Source: Notolepis coatsorum (lineage: Eukaryota > Chordata > Actinopteri > Aulopiformes > Paralepididae). From it: 64,000 bases of DNA. The DNA lies in the NCBI GenBank assembly GCA_963971535.1, contig OZ020589.1, forward strand, positions 87,433,796-87,497,795, given 5' to 3'. The notes under the pieces were generated by a model. The model was not told where the DNA came from. It did no database searches and was given only the letters and a program-made list of their open reading frames with translations. Positions 22,303-36,657 of the stretch are shown here, in pieces (position 1 is the stretch's first letter; every line of letters begins with the position of its first letter). Both the position numbers and the translations under genes were made by a program.

Positions 22303-23739
22303 TAGGGCTGTTAGTTTATCGCGTTAATTAGATTAATTAATTACACAGCAAATTATCGCGTTATGAAAATTTACTCAAAATTAATAGCATTTTTTTTTTT
22401 TTATAAAATTTTTTTTGTATCTCATTCATTCCATAAGAATGTAGAATACACATTTACAGACTTTTTTTGCATGTTCTTGGTATCTGATTCTAGGGACATC
22501 TATGAATCTCAGGGAATGTATTCCCAGTGTCAGAAATACTGTGGGCTAGATCCACAAAGAATGGATTGCACAGTGCAAGTTGCACCCTTACTTACTGTAA
22601 CTGAGGGGTACAATTCCCTGACTGTATTGAGAGTATGGTATTATTAAACCACTACTTAGTTATGTACTTTAATTACTGGCCATACAGTACATGGTATATC
22701 TGGTGAACACCCACACAAGAATACAACAATGACACCTAAAGTTCTATTTGGAGGGATTTATTATTATAGCAGCAACGATAGGTTACAAATGGAGAATTAT
22801 GAATTGCGCTTATAAGGCGAAGAACACTTAAGTAGGTCAAGAGCGTAAGTCCATGAGCATAATAAGATGGGTATAACTGACGCCACCTGTAGCATAAGAA
22901 TTACATAAGGCACACTCGTAGTCAGCTGGAGACACTAGGGGGGTTCCCTCCGGTTGTAAGCCGGCAGGACAGAGGAATGTTCGGGAGCAAAGTCTGAATC
23001 AACGCGGAATAAAGAAGCTCCAGCTACGGGAGGCGGTACATTACTCCCTTGATCGGCAGACAAAAGCAACAGCTACAATCCAAGTATGCTCGACAGCATG
23101 GACGAAAGCCAGCCAGCCTCTGTGATCCTAGAGGCGGGCTCGATGGTGCTCCTCACAGGGGTAGATCCCACACAGCAGTGGGGTAGACGGTTCTCTGCTC
23201 CAGCAGCCACAGTACCAAAGCAATATAATCCAGCCGGAAAAGGCTCTTCATTCGCCGGTGTAGATTCTCCTGTGCACTATACTTCACATTAAACTATGTT
23301 GAACTTGACATTATTTCACTAAACTCTGACACTTTTACTATCCTATTCGCACATGTTATAAGTGCTCTATTTAGACGCAAAGTTGCTCACTTCACTTGGT
23401 CGTTGACTCGTGGTGAAGGCTTTACTAGTAATGAACGAACGATGAACTGAATGAACTGCTGCTGCTTTCCACCTGCGTCGTATTTATACGTAAGGTGAAT
23501 TATCAAATTGACCAGACCTGAAAAATCTAAGCAAATTAATAGATGGAAGATGATTAAACAGAAGGTTTTGTAGATACAGTACTGAATTCTGCCATCCGGA
23601 CACATGCAATTTGAAATACGATTATAGAATATAGAATATCAGGCATAAAATGGTTATGCGATTAAAATGCGATTAATTCGATTAATTAATTACAAATCCT
23701 GTAATTAATTAGATTAATTTTTTTAATCGCCTGACAGCA

Positions 23740-23742
<3 letters not shown>
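22303..23742. mobile_element. hAT MITE (TAGGGCTGTTAG type) with nested LTR
   Basis: Left end TAGGGCTGTTAGTTTATCGC, right end inverted TAGTGCTGTCAGGCGATTAA; both lead into AATTAGATTAATTAATTAC. It sits in an (AT)n tract, so the target duplication (ATATATAT) is not diagnostic. Its right interior (GATGATTAAACAGAAGG, GATACAGTACTGAATTCT) recurs at 33955-34050. Confidence 0.8.
22596..23500 (-). mobile_element. truncated LTR, inverted relative of 15537-16875
   Basis: Starts TGTAACTGAGGGG, the complement of the end of the solo LTR at 16875, and stays similar up to the TATA region (TTTATACGTAAGGTGAAT near 23480-23500). The remaining ~300 bp toward TGTTACAAAGGG are absent, so the copy is truncated. It is nested in the hAT MITE. 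Confidence 0.8.
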
Positions 23743-23784
<42 letters not shown>

Positions 23785-24164
23785 ACATTTATTATTTTTC
23801 AAAAGTTCACTTTACATTTAAAAAAAAATCCCACTCAAAAGTAGAATTTACTTGACATTCACATCGTCTTAATTCGGTCTTTCACGCTTTGTCTGAGATC
23901 ACAAGTCACAGAGTTCAACGTCCTCTTCATGTTCACATCTAAAGTCCTTTGCATGGAGTTCCAGAGACAAACAAAATGTCGTCTGTTAGAGAGGAGGAAC
24001 GTCAACACACCTGCACTAAATACAATTTCAAATGCACATGTATAAGATAACATTACATTTGTATTCACATTATACATATTCCTTCCATGCAGATACAATG
24101 GATTCGAATGTGTGATAATGCAGTAGGAGCCATTAAAGGCATTTTATAAAACACATGTTATAAT
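23743..24164. other. (AT)n tract and unrecognised intron
   Basis: Simple AT repeat to about 23775, then sequence with no recognised gene or terminus. Confidence 0.5.
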
Positions 24165-24430
24165 TAGGTTTATAAGCAGACTGAAAGACAGCTTCATCCA
24201 TCAGGCCGTCAGGAAGATGAACTCTCTCCCAGCCCCCCTCTCTACCAGCCCCCCCCCCACCCACTGACACACACACACACACAATCCCACAGACACACTG
24301 CCACTTTACTTCATTCACTGCCACTTTATTTTACTATGTACTACTGCTGCTAGAAGATATTTGCACTAAGCTCATTTAAATTACTGTTTATATTGTACAT
24401 ATCTCGCAGTCCTGTATATTGTGTGAAACA
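24165..24430 (+). mobile_element. LINE 3' end remnant
   Basis: The plus strand gives RLKDSFIHQAVRKMNSLP, the end of a Rex/jockey-type reverse transcriptase, followed by a CT/C-rich and CACACA-containing 3' UTR. Confidence 0.6.
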
Positions 24431-24825
24431 AATCTTCACACGACGGCATCACAGGGTGAGTAATTGATATACAAATGATAATTTTGGGTGAAGTGCTCCT
24501 TTAAATTAGCTGCTGATCATAATGAATGGCGCATACGACTTCTGTTTGATTGCATGAACTAACGCTAAGCTCCATTGATCTCCGAGCGTTGGCTCATTTC
24601 CATTAAAAAGAAGGATCAAATGAGCTCAAGGCAGCCTTACTCAGCAGAGAGCATTCCAATTCAAGTCATAAAATTGAAAAACACAAAAGTCAGGTGAGGA
24701 TAGTTTGGTATCCCAGGTGAGTCAAGCCAGCATGAATAAGGTGAAATTGGACTTCTTGTTCAGTGAGTTGACTCAAAATGCACATGCAGAAATGTATTCC
24801 AAAAGTGACTATTTACACACGTTCT

Positions 24826-24958
24826 AGTCGGCTTGATTACTGTAATGCTCTCCTCCTGTCTGGTCTGCTAAAGAAAGCAATTGGTCAGTTTCAGCAGGCA
24901 ATTAATTAAATTATTAAATCACTAAATGACAATGCACCCGCCTATTTATCTGAAATGC
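24826..24958 (+). mobile_element. decayed LINE reverse-transcriptase fragment
   Basis: TCTAGTCGGCTTGATTACTG and the next bases translate as SRLDYCNALLLSGL, an L2/CR1-type signature. The frame decays after that. It touches the left end of the large palindrome. Confidence 0.5.
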
Positions 24959-26670
24959 TTTTAGGTACGTGCCCGGCAGAACCCTTAGAGCCTCTGACGT
25001 TTGTCTCCTAACTGTTATGGTCCTATAGCCTTTGGAACAGCATGCAAGAAAATTAATTTCATTTAATTATTACTATTATTATGCGTTTGTTTCTTGTATA
25101 TTGTGGAAATCCGACTAACTCCCCTTTATAAAGTATCCTCCTGGCTGTCAACATACTGTAATCAAACCCTTTCAGATACCCAATCTGCTCCTGTAAAATA
25201 TTGCATCATCTATTCTACAGTGATGTGGTCACTAAATGGCCAAGCTGCGAAGTAGAAAATCACTATCTCTTCGAAAAGTCGATCATAAATAAATATTAAT
25301 ATGAGAGTTCTAAACGAAGGTTCAACTGAGAGACTGAACCTCGTTCCTTCACGTCGGTCTTAACCAATCACATCAACCTGGTAGGATACCATCATACTCT
25401 AGTCTAGAACTGCCTACAAGATACAAGAGTTTTAAAAGATACAAGAGTTTTTACAAGATACAAGAGTTTTATTTGTCAGGGCACACAGGTATACAGTGAA
25501 ATGCGGGGGGTCTTGCCTGCAACGATGTGCATAATACAATAGTAATAATATATAATAAGAATCCAACCAAGAGCGACATTGGTCTTGCCTGCAACGATGT
25601 GCATAATACAATAGTAATAATATATAATAAGAATCCAACCAAGAGCGACATTGTGCAATAAACAAGTAAACAAAGTAGGGCATATCGGTATCTGTACATG
25701 AGTTATTTACAGAGCATGGTAGGACATGCTAGGTCCTGTGGTAGTGCAGTACACTGTTAGCTACGGATGAGGCACTGGGTCTTTATGTACACTGCTATAC
25801 AATGCTATATTATACAATCTCAAGCTCTACTATACTATTCTTAAAGTGACCTTTCCTTCTGTAAAGTGTCCATAAGTGTGAGCATGTGCAGCATGAGTGT
25901 GTGTGCTCACCATCAACCTTGTAGGATACCATCAATCTAGAGCAGTGGTTCCCAAAGTCGGGGTCACGACCCAAAGGTGGGCCGCGAGCAGCCACGGGAG
26001 GGCCGTTAGATGATTAAAAAAAAAAAAAAAAAAAAAAAAAAATGTCAGGCCACTGAACTTAGAAGCAGGCCAGGACAGTGTTTCTAGTTGTATTCTAAAA
26101 TTCTATTCTATTGTATTCTAAAATGTGACTATATGGTTTTATATTAACTTAATAAATAAACAAAAACGAAAAATCTACTTATTTCAACGAACATTTCAAA
26201 CTAAATAACAGATTATGCACATAAAACGCTGAAAACAACCGAAGCAACAATAGTATTTTAATGAGGCTATTATTATTATCATTATTATTTTGGTCAGGCT
26301 TTTTTATTTTTTTTTTTGCCAGTTGACCGATTTTTTAAGCCAAATATCACTTCAATCCTATTAAGTTAGTTCAAGTTAGTTATTCATGTATATGTGCTAT
26401 TTATGAGAGGGCTAACTTGTTGCAAAATAATAATGATAATAATAATAGCCTCATTAAAATACTATTGTTGCTTCGGTTGTTTTCAGCGTTTTATGTGCAT
26501 AATCTGTTATTTAGTTTGAAATGTTCGTTGAAATAAGTAGATTTTTCGTTTTTGTTTATTTATTAAGTTAATATAAAACCATATAGTCACATTTTAGAAT
26601 ACAATAGAATAGAATTTTAGAATACAACTAGAAACACTGTCCTGGCCTGCTTCTAAGTTCAGTGGCCTGA

Positions 26671-26708
<38 letters not shown>

Positions 26709-27683
26709 TCTAACGGCCCTCCCGTGGCTGCTCGCGGCCCACCTTTGGGTCGTGACCCCGACTTTGGGAACCACTGCTCTAGATTGATGGTATCCTACAA
26801 GGTTGATGGTGAGCACACACACTCATGCTGCACATGCTCACACTTATGGACACTTTACAGAAGGAAAGGTCACTTTAAGAATAGTATAGTAGAGCTTGAG
26901 ATTGTATAATATAGCATTGTATAGCAGTGTACATAAAGACCCAGTGCCTCATCCGTAGCTAACAGTGTACTGCACTACCACAGGACCTAGCATGTCCTAC
27001 CATGCTCTGTAAATAACTCATGTACAGATACCGATATGCCCTACTTTGTTTACTTGTTTATTGCACAATGTCGCTCTTGGTTGGATTCTTATTATATATT
27101 ATTACTATTGTATTATGCACATCGTTGCAGGCAAGACCCCCCGCATTTCACTGTATACCTGTGTGCCCTGACAAATAAAACTCTTGTATCTTGTAAAAAC
27201 TCTTGTATCTTTTAAAACTCTTGTATCTTGTAGGCAGTTCTAGACTAGAGTATGATGGTATCCTACCAGGTTGATGTGATTGGTTAAGACCGACGTGAAG
27301 GAACGAGGTTCAGTCTCTCAGTTGAACCTTCGTTTAGAACTCTCATATTAATATTTATTTATGATCGACTTTTCGAAGAGATAGTGATTTTCTACTTCGC
27401 AGCTTGGCCATTTAGTGACCACATCACTGTAGATGATGCAATATTTTACAGGAGCAGATTGGGTATCTGAAAGGGTTTGATTACAGTATGTTGACAGCCA
27501 GGAGGATACTTTATAAAGGGGAGTTAGTCGGATTTCCACAATATACAAGAAACAAACGCATAATAATAGTAATAATTAAATGAAATTAATTTTCTTGCAT
27601 GCTGTTCCAAAGGCTATAGGACCATAACAGTTAGGAGACAAACGTCAGAGGCTCTAAGGGTTCTGCCGGGCACGTACCTAAAA
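24959..27683. repeat. large palindrome: two ~1.3-kb inverted arms
   Basis: The left arm 24959-26291 and right arm 26424-27683 are near-identical reverse complements around a 132-bp spacer. The same 61-codon open frame occurs at 25995-25810 (minus) and 26724-26909 (plus). The left arm has a 72-bp tandem duplication (units starting at 25511 and 25583) that is single in the right arm. Each arm holds a LINE 3' end (ATTTCACTGTATACCTGTGT, GACAAATAAAACTCTTG) and one terminus of a hAT element. Confidence 0.93.
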
Positions 27684-27982
27684 GTTATTTAGTTTGAAAT
27701 GTTCGTTGAAATAAGTAGATTTTTCGTTTTTGTTTATTTATTAAGTTAATATAAAACCATATACGGTAGTCACATTTTAGAATACAATAGAATAGAATTT
27801 TAGAATACAACTAGAAACACTGTCCTGGCCTGCTTCTAAGTTCAGTGGCCTGACCAAAAAAAATAAAAAATTTAGACTTTTTTTTATTTATTTTTTTTTA
27901 TTTTTGGGGAATAATCTCACGGCCCTCCCGTGGCTGCTCGCGGCCCACCTTTGGGTCGCGACCCCGACTTTGGGAACCACTG
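25943..27982. mobile_element. hAT element with long terminal repeats, disrupted by the palindrome
   Basis: Terminus CAGTGGTTCCCAAAGTCGGG starts at 25943; mirrored termini end at 26776 and 27982. The stretch 27684-27982 is a third, more diverged copy of the terminal ~290 bp. Flanks ATCTAGAG (left) and CTCTAGAG (27983) nearly match, so the original element probably ran from 25943 to 27982 and contains the inverted copy. Confidence 0.6.
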
Positions 27983-27990
27983 CTCTAGAG

Positions 27991-29199
27991 CAGGGGTAGG
28001 CAATTAAGTTTGGCCAAGGGCCAAATTTCTTCCAAGCCATTGTATGGGGGGCCGGAAACAAAAACAATGGCTAATTTTATATGTTGATAGTGAAAACATT
28101 TTAACTCTGACAGACCACCTTATAACTAAGACATAGATTTGTGGCAGAGGCAGATAATGGACAAAATAAACGAGCTGCATAGGTGGCCTAATAAACTGTA
28201 AAAGACATACACATTTGCACTGAACATTATACCTTTGTCTGTTTGCCATTTTATTATAAAACCAGAGACAAGCGCCTCTCTCTTATCGGCCTATCTTACA
28301 TTACGCACAACCAATGTGTCTATCTGACGGCCCTTTCTGTGGAGCGCACTGGACTATTGAGAAACAATAGGAATTTTCCATTGGTTCTCGCAGTCCATGT
28401 GACCATTTCTAGCATTTCCATTGGCTATAGTGACAGACATAGATATATGATAAATGGATAGATACAGCGGATTAGATGCAGTCCAGAGAAAACAACCAAT
28501 CTAGATATTTCAAGATTCTATGCTTTACATCTGCGCATTCTCTGAGAGATGCACTACATTTTTAGATGACAATCGATTCCGATACAATAAAGCAAGTCTT
28601 TATCACAAACAAATCCAAAGATATTTAATGTTTTACAAAACATGTCTACTGTTGCGCCCGGCTTTAGAGGGTTAAAAGCCCAATAGTATTTTTTATTTAG
28701 TTAATAAATGTCTCGTAATTCCTTATATACCTAATGTAGCGCATCTTCTTGAAGCAGATTCAGCTTTTTTTGCTCTGATTTGACTTCAGTTTAATTGCAT
28801 TGTTACTGTTCACATGTGTGGTGCCGTCACAGTCATATATAAGTAAAGATAAAGTTTGAATGACTTACTGAACTGATGTTTTAATTTCACACCACACGTG
28901 GTGTGGCTTGTTTGTTATTTCAGCACCAGGCGCTGTCCACCGACTTTTTTCATGTTGAGCAAGCACTACATTGCACCTCGCTACCTACCTGTTATTCACT
29001 CTCAACATGGATAAAACAACGTATAATAAGCATTCTTTAGGTGGTGGTAGTTTCTCTATTTGGACATTATAGCTAACATATAGCCTAGCCTAGTTGGTCT
29101 GATATTAAAAAAAAATTTAAATAAAAAATATTCTGAAGGGCCAGATATTATTGCTGGCGGGCCAATTTCGGCCCGCGGGCCGCCTATTGCCGACCCCTG
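27991..29199. mobile_element. hAT-type element (1,209 bp)
   Basis: Ends CAGGGGTAGGCAATTAAG and, inverted, CAGGGGTCGGCAATAGGCG. The 8-bp flanks CTCTAGAG (27983-27990) and CTATAGAG (29200-29207) differ at one base. It is inserted directly against the end of the preceding hAT element. No transposase frame. Confidence 0.85.
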
Positions 29200-29331
29200 C
29201 TATAGAGCTCCCTATCATCAACCTGGTACGATACCATCACTCCAGAGATTTAGCATGATTTGTGTTTGTATTTATATTTGTTTATCCATTTTTTACCCAG
29301 GGACAGTGCACATTAACACTTTGAATGCCCA

Positions 29332-31471
29332 GCAGGGGGCGCACATTTAGTGCTTGAACTGTACTGTAATGCACTTTTTTCAGGCCTACCTAATTCAAGC
29401 ATCAAAAATCTTCAACTCGTGCAAAATGCGGCTGCACGGATACTAACTAGAACTAGAAAATTTGATCACATCACACCAGTTTTGTCCGCCCTACACTGGC
29501 TTCCTATCCAAGCCCGTTCTGACTTTAAAGTGCTACTCCTCACCTACAAAATTTTAAATGGGCTTGCACCGCTCTATCTATCCGATCTCATCTCCCGATA
29601 CTCGCCCGCTCGTGCTCTGCGCTCACAAAATGCGGGGCTTCTATCGACCCCTAGGGTTAAAAAGAAATACGCCGGCCACAGAGCCTTTGTCTACCGCGCT
29701 CCCTACCTGTGGAACAAATTACCTGCCGTCATCAGGGGCGCCTGCTCTGTCGAAGCTTTTAAATCCCTGCTTAAGACTCATCTTTTCTCTCTCTCCTTCA
29801 ACCTACCCTGATCTCACCTGGTCGGGGACTGACCTTTAGATTAATCTGTGTAGTTTAGTTATGGTACAGGGTACTACATGGTACCACTGGGTAGTTTACT
29901 ACAGGGTAGTTTAGTTAGGGTAAAGGGTACTACATGGTACTACATGGTACTACATGGCACTACAGGGTTCTACGTGGCTCTACGTGGCTCTACGTGGCAC
30001 TACATGGCACTACAGGGTACCACAGGGCACTACAGGGTACTACATGACACTACAGGGTACTACAGGGTACTACAGGGTACTACATGGCACTACAGGGTAC
30101 TACATGGTACTACATGGTACTACATGGCACTACAGGGTTCTACATGGCTCTACATGGCTCTACGTGGCACTACATGGCACTACAGGGTACCACAGGGCAC
30201 TACAGGGTACTACATGACACTACAGGGTACTACGGGGTACTACATGGTACTACATGGCACTACAGGGTACTACATGTCTGCTCCTTTGCAGCACCACAAA
30301 CATGGGAACTCTCTAACTCTTCCCCCCCCCCTCTTCCCCCCCCCCCTTCTCTCTGAGTGCCCGTCTCCTGGCGCTGACTAAGGTGATGGATGCCTCGGGG
30401 TCTTGGCCAAGATTGTAGTGACTGCTCTACATGCACCTCCGAGGCCTTGGATCAGTTATTCACCGCCGTCTGTCCGTGGTCCTGTCAACTGATTAACAGT
30501 ATTAACAGACTGTCAACAGATTAACAGTCAATGCGGTTTCATTGCTGGGTTAAGTACTTCTATTCTATTCACATAATACGCCTACTTCATATATCTACTC
30601 CATTCACATATATGCCTACCACTTGTATCTATTGCTATGTCCGCCTACTACAATCTCATGAGCTGTCTAACGCCTGTCCCGTCTCCCTGTCTCCCTATGA
30701 CTTGCTGTCCTGGAGTGTTGGCCGGAGTGTTGGACGTCCCGTGACGAAGGCCGGGAGGTTGCGACCCCCTCTGCGTGCCCCCCTGTCTCCGGAGGTCTCG
30801 TAGTGGTGACCGGAGTGCTGGATGTCCCGCGATGATGTCGGGGAGTTCGCGACCCTCTCTGCGCCGCCCCCTATCTCCCTGTCTCCGGCTGTCCCTGAGC
30901 AACGACCGGAGTGTTAAATGTCCCTTGACTAAGACGGGGAGGACGTGACCCTCTTTGCGCCGCCCCTGTGCCTCAAATAGATTCGCTATCAGCTCTATCT
31001 TTAATCTTTCAAAATGTTCAGTTGCTATCGCTATTAGCTCTATCTTTAATTTTTCAAAATGTACAGTTGCTATTGCATGCACTCATCTGTGTTCCACTAC
31101 ACACATGAGTGCATGCTTACCAACTGTCCGTCTGCAACACTACTATCACCAACATCTAAGAAGGGAGATCCCCCCTTGAATGGCCCTTCTAAGGTTTCTC
31201 TCCTCCACACTGCCTGTGGAGCTTTTTTCCCTATTGTTAGGTTTTAGTGAGTTTTTCCTTACCTTCACGTGGGGTATGTCTGGGAGTGCTTGCATTCTTT
31301 CATTTATTTGCATTCATCTAAAAATGTTTGCACCTTATGGTGTTCTTGTTCTGTTCTTGACTTATTGTTATGTTTTCTTCTTGACTTGTTTAAAGAAGAT
31401 CTGTACGGCCCATGGGGACATTAACGTGTGTTGTCGGGCCCTATAAATAAATTTGATTTGATTTGATTTGA
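29332..31471 (+). mobile_element. 5'-truncated L2-type LINE
   Basis: Exact 12-bp target duplication TTTGAATGCCCA (29320-29331, 31472-31483). The plus strand encodes a 153-residue reverse-transcriptase C-terminus: ELYCNALFSGLPNSSI, LQLVQNAAARILTRT, ALHWLPIQAR, APYLWNKLPA, FKSLLKTHLFSLSFNLP. The 3' UTR is long (over 1.6 kb) because of tandem repeats at 29866-30276 and 30700-30980, and ends AAATAAATTTGATTTG with a TTTGA-type tail. Confidence 0.9.
29866..30276 (+). repeat. 10-bp tandem repeat in L2 3' UTR
   Basis: About 40 units of TACTACATGG / CACTACAGGG type, with a higher-order block repeated about 170 bp apart (ACGTGGCACTACATGGCACT). Tyr/Thr/Gly-rich frames here are artefacts. Confidence 0.93.
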
Positions 31472-31708
31472 TTTGAATGCCCACATCCACTTCAATGTTA
31501 GCATTAATATCGCCTAATCTATGTTTTAAATTATGGCTATGTGTCTAATCTGCCCGTCGCATTATCAATGAACTATTTCCAGTCAACATTGTCGAAGCAG
31601 ATTGTTTTTTATCGGTTCATTTCCGTTTCATAGCATTTAGAAAAACCCTCGTTTTCACAAAAAAAAAGAGGATTCCATGATAATCGCCCCGTACTGTAAT
31701 ATTCTAGA

Positions 31709-33095
<1,387 letters not shown>

Positions 33096-33880
33096 ATTCT
33101 AGAACGTTGTTATTTGTAATAATAAATGCTAGATTATCGATAGTATATGTGTACGTGTGCACGCTAGTGCCGCACGCTGAAAATCGATTCTCTCAGTTGC
33201 TGATCGCTCTTAGAGTCAAACAGCCATATCACAAAAAAAAGAAAAAGCTTATATCTCCGTGAAAACTGGTCTGATTATCCTAATACTGGTCAAATAGATT
33301 CCTTACCTGAGATCAGATGGTATCCAAATGGATTATTCCAATTCCTGATCGCCATTCCGAAAATCAATCCTTTTATTGATCCACCGCGTATACTGTACAA
33401 CACATAATCCCCGCTGCTCTGAGGGTCCAGAATGAAGCTGATCGACTCCGGTCACATGCGTGAGAAGTAAAATGTGGAATCCGGGTTTTTTTCTCTCATG
33501 CCTTTTCATTGAGTCCAATCCAAAAGGGTGAATTACCATCTGGGAGACGATAGGGGGCGCTTTTTTCACATCTGAGCGCCTGGAGTGGCTGATTTACCAA
33601 CGGTAGACTCAGTTGATGAAATATGAATTCAGATCGCTAATAAAAAAAGAAATATGGGCATTCACTCGGGTTGAGCATCCAAAGTGCTAATGAACATCTT
33701 CAGTTTCCACATCAATGTAAATGTGCCAGATTTTTGCTAATTAGCTCGTTTCCATCTGTAGTCCCTGCCTACCATGCATGTCTGCTATGATACGTTCATG
33801 ATATATACTGTGCTATCATTTCATATTAAGATTTAGCATGATTCATTCTGCTATGCTACTTTCATGATATATACTGTGCT

Positions 33881-34649
33881 ACACGATGTGAAAATCCGCC
33901 TAAAATATATACCTAGTACCCTCTTGAGATCATGTGTACAGAAAATCTAAAGAAATTAATAAAGGGAAGATGATTAAACCGAAGGTTCTGTAGATACAGT
34001 ACTGAATTCTCCCATCCGGACCAATGCAATTTGAAATATTATTATAGAATATAGAATATGATGCTTATACATTACCTTATTATAGCCAATTCACACATTT
34101 ATATATATATATATATACATATATTATCTTTCAAATGCCTGAGTTCAATTTGGATTTAGTATGAGATATGTGACGCGGTGATCAATATCCTCCTGCTCCT
34201 TAACACCTTTTGTGAGGGCTACCTGCTCCTCTGACATTGCGACACTGAATGATGTTTCCTGCAGTGATTTAATATATACTAGACTATCGTACACAAAGTA
34301 ATAGTAGCCTATGCCTGTGGCAATGGCTAATGGGGATCCGAATAAACTAAACTAAACCAGGCGTGCATAAGAACAGATAATGAAATATACTGTAATCTAG
34401 TGTACTTTTTAATTTTCCCCACAGTGCAACTGTTTTGAAACTAATTTCAGATCTAATTGTTCCTACATGCTAACAATAGGGAGGAGAAACTAACTGCGTT
34501 TCAATATTTGTCAAAAACATTACCTTTTGTGGCTTATTATCGCGAATCATAACAGTTATTGATATGATTCATTCAGAACGCTGAACTTTGAACCCCCACA
34601 GTATCTGACAGGAAGTGTAGTTCGGAAAAATTCCAACGCTGGTCAACAG
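33881..34649. mobile_element. repeat fragments between tandem blocks
   Basis: Positions 33926-34060 match the right interior of the hAT MITE at 22303-23742. Positions 34160-34320 (CTCCTGCTCCTTAACACCTT, GACATTGCGACACTGAATG) match, inverted, 35412-35545 inside the 35297 element. Boundaries not resolved. Confidence 0.5.
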
Positions 34650-34901
34650 ATAAGATTTAGCATGATTCATTCTGCTATGCTACATTCATGATATATACTG
34701 TACTATAATTCTATATTAAGATTTAGCATTATTAATTCTGCTAATCTGCTATGCTACTTTCATGATATATACTGTACTATCCTTTCATATTAAGATTTAG
34801 CATTATTCAATCTGCTATGCTACATTTATGATATATACTGTACTATAATTTCATATTAAGATTTAGCATTATTCATTCTGCTATGCTACATTCATGATTA
34901 T

Positions 34902-35294
34902 AGACCTGTTCGCTGTATACGTCAGAATCAGAGTGCGCACGTATCAAGGTGGCAAAAGGAACATATTCCTGGTCAGAACAACGGGGCAGACTACAATATA
35001 TTTGCGTTTGTTAGCCATGCTGGCGATCTAAACAATCAATCCATGCCAACGCTAGATATGTAAAAGGTGAAAGACGCACACTCACAGCCATTTTCAACAA
35101 CATTTGACCTCCAGCCATTTTCGTTTGAAACAACTTTTAGTCAGGGGAGTGTCATGGTTTCTCCATAGAGCCCTGTCGTACTTTTTTAGCACAGAAGCTC
35201 GCACAGGTAGTGGGCAACTTAGTCACGTGACTCAGTTAGTATTGCTGATTGGCTCAAACATGGTATGTTTGTAAACAGCAAACATGTCTATACT
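34902..35294. mobile_element. TA-flanked MITE (~393 bp)
   Basis: Ends TAGACCTGTTCGCTGTATAC and, inverted, TAGACATGTTTGCTGTTTAC with TA on each side. It is the intact relative of the element split by the solo LTR at 15537. Confidence 0.75.
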
Positions 35295-35296
35295 TA

Positions 35297-36624
35297 CGGA
35301 AGCCCTAAGAGGCCGCACATTCATACATTTTATTTACTCCGTTTTCCCGTGATAACGAGTTAATTTAATTTGTTTTCTCGTGATAACGGGATAATTTTCT
35401 CGAGATCTCGAGAAAAACGAAACGATAGTATATATTAAATCACTGCAGGAAACATCATTCAGTGTCGCAATGTCAGAGGAGCAGGTAGCCCTCACAAAAG
35501 GGGTTAAGGAGCAGGAGGATATTGATCACCGCGTCACATATCTCATCAATCAAGGCCTTAGGGATGGGTATCGTTAGGATTTTATCGATACTACTACTCT
35601 TATCGATACTGCTTAACGGTTCGGTACTTTATCGATACTCTTATCGGTTCTTTTTGGTTATTTTTTTGCAAGAAAAAAAGACAAATAATTAAGAACAGAA
35701 TCAACATTGCTTTATTATTTATAAATACAACTTTATAAATAAGTATTATAAATAAATATAATTTCTTCAGCAACAGCAGCAGCAATGTTCTTTTATATAA
35801 CTTTATAAATAAATATAATAAATGAATATAATTTCTTCAGCAACAGCAGCAACAATGTTTTAAATGTGTCTGACTCTGAATTATAGACTTTTTATAATAA
35901 ACAACAAATGCAAAAGGCTAACAGAACTGTGACACTCGTTCACCCTATCCTCTGTCATCCTTCCTCTAGCTGCTAGGGAGAAAGGACTTTGGGTGGTGGA
36001 GGGAGGTAGAGGGAGGATGTGTGGTGGCCCTGGGCTCACTGGGCTGGGACATAGTGGCTGACGCCTCAGCTTGACGATCTATAAAAAGTTTAGATTGTAG
36101 TATTTGTAGCTAAACAATTGTTTTGTTTATTAGCCTATTTGTAATAATTCGTTATTAGCCTAGGCAACTCCGTATCTTGGGTTACGGCTGCAGTATGCAG
36201 ATGGAACACTGCGCGCAAGGCAGTCGAATACGCGCATTTCTGCACACTAATATCATGTTTTGCCAACAGATGTTTTGATAAATTGATTTGCTCGTATTGC
36301 CACCCTTACTGGCAAATGTTTTGTTGCACTTGTGGCAACGTGCATTGTCGGCATTGACCCTTGTAAAGTATATCCATACTTTAGAACGCTTCGCTCTATC
36401 CGCCACGATCACGACTCAGTGCATGCAGAGCTGCTGTCTGTGTGCCGCGCGCTATAGCACGGGGCGTCGGGGAGCACTTTCATTAAGGAGTACCCGTATG
36501 TAGTACCCGTATGTCTATGTGTAGCACTAGCGAGCGACTCGCGAGGAGTGTGTGTAATAATTGACTCGCTGGCTGCGGCTCGCTTCTCGTGCAGAGACAG
36601 AGAGAGGATCGTTCGCAACTTTTA

Positions 36625-36657
<33 letters not shown>

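Noticed and set aside
25810..26909. Identical 61-aa frames on opposite strands as a duplicated gene
   Set aside because: They cover the hAT end and flanking LINE sequence inside a palindrome; identity reflects recent inverted duplication, and no domain is recognisable.
31255..31300. CCCCACGTGAAG|gtaagg on the minus strand as the end of exon 7
   Set aside because: Only HVK-like residues match; upstream codons do not, and the sequence belongs to the L2 3' UTR.
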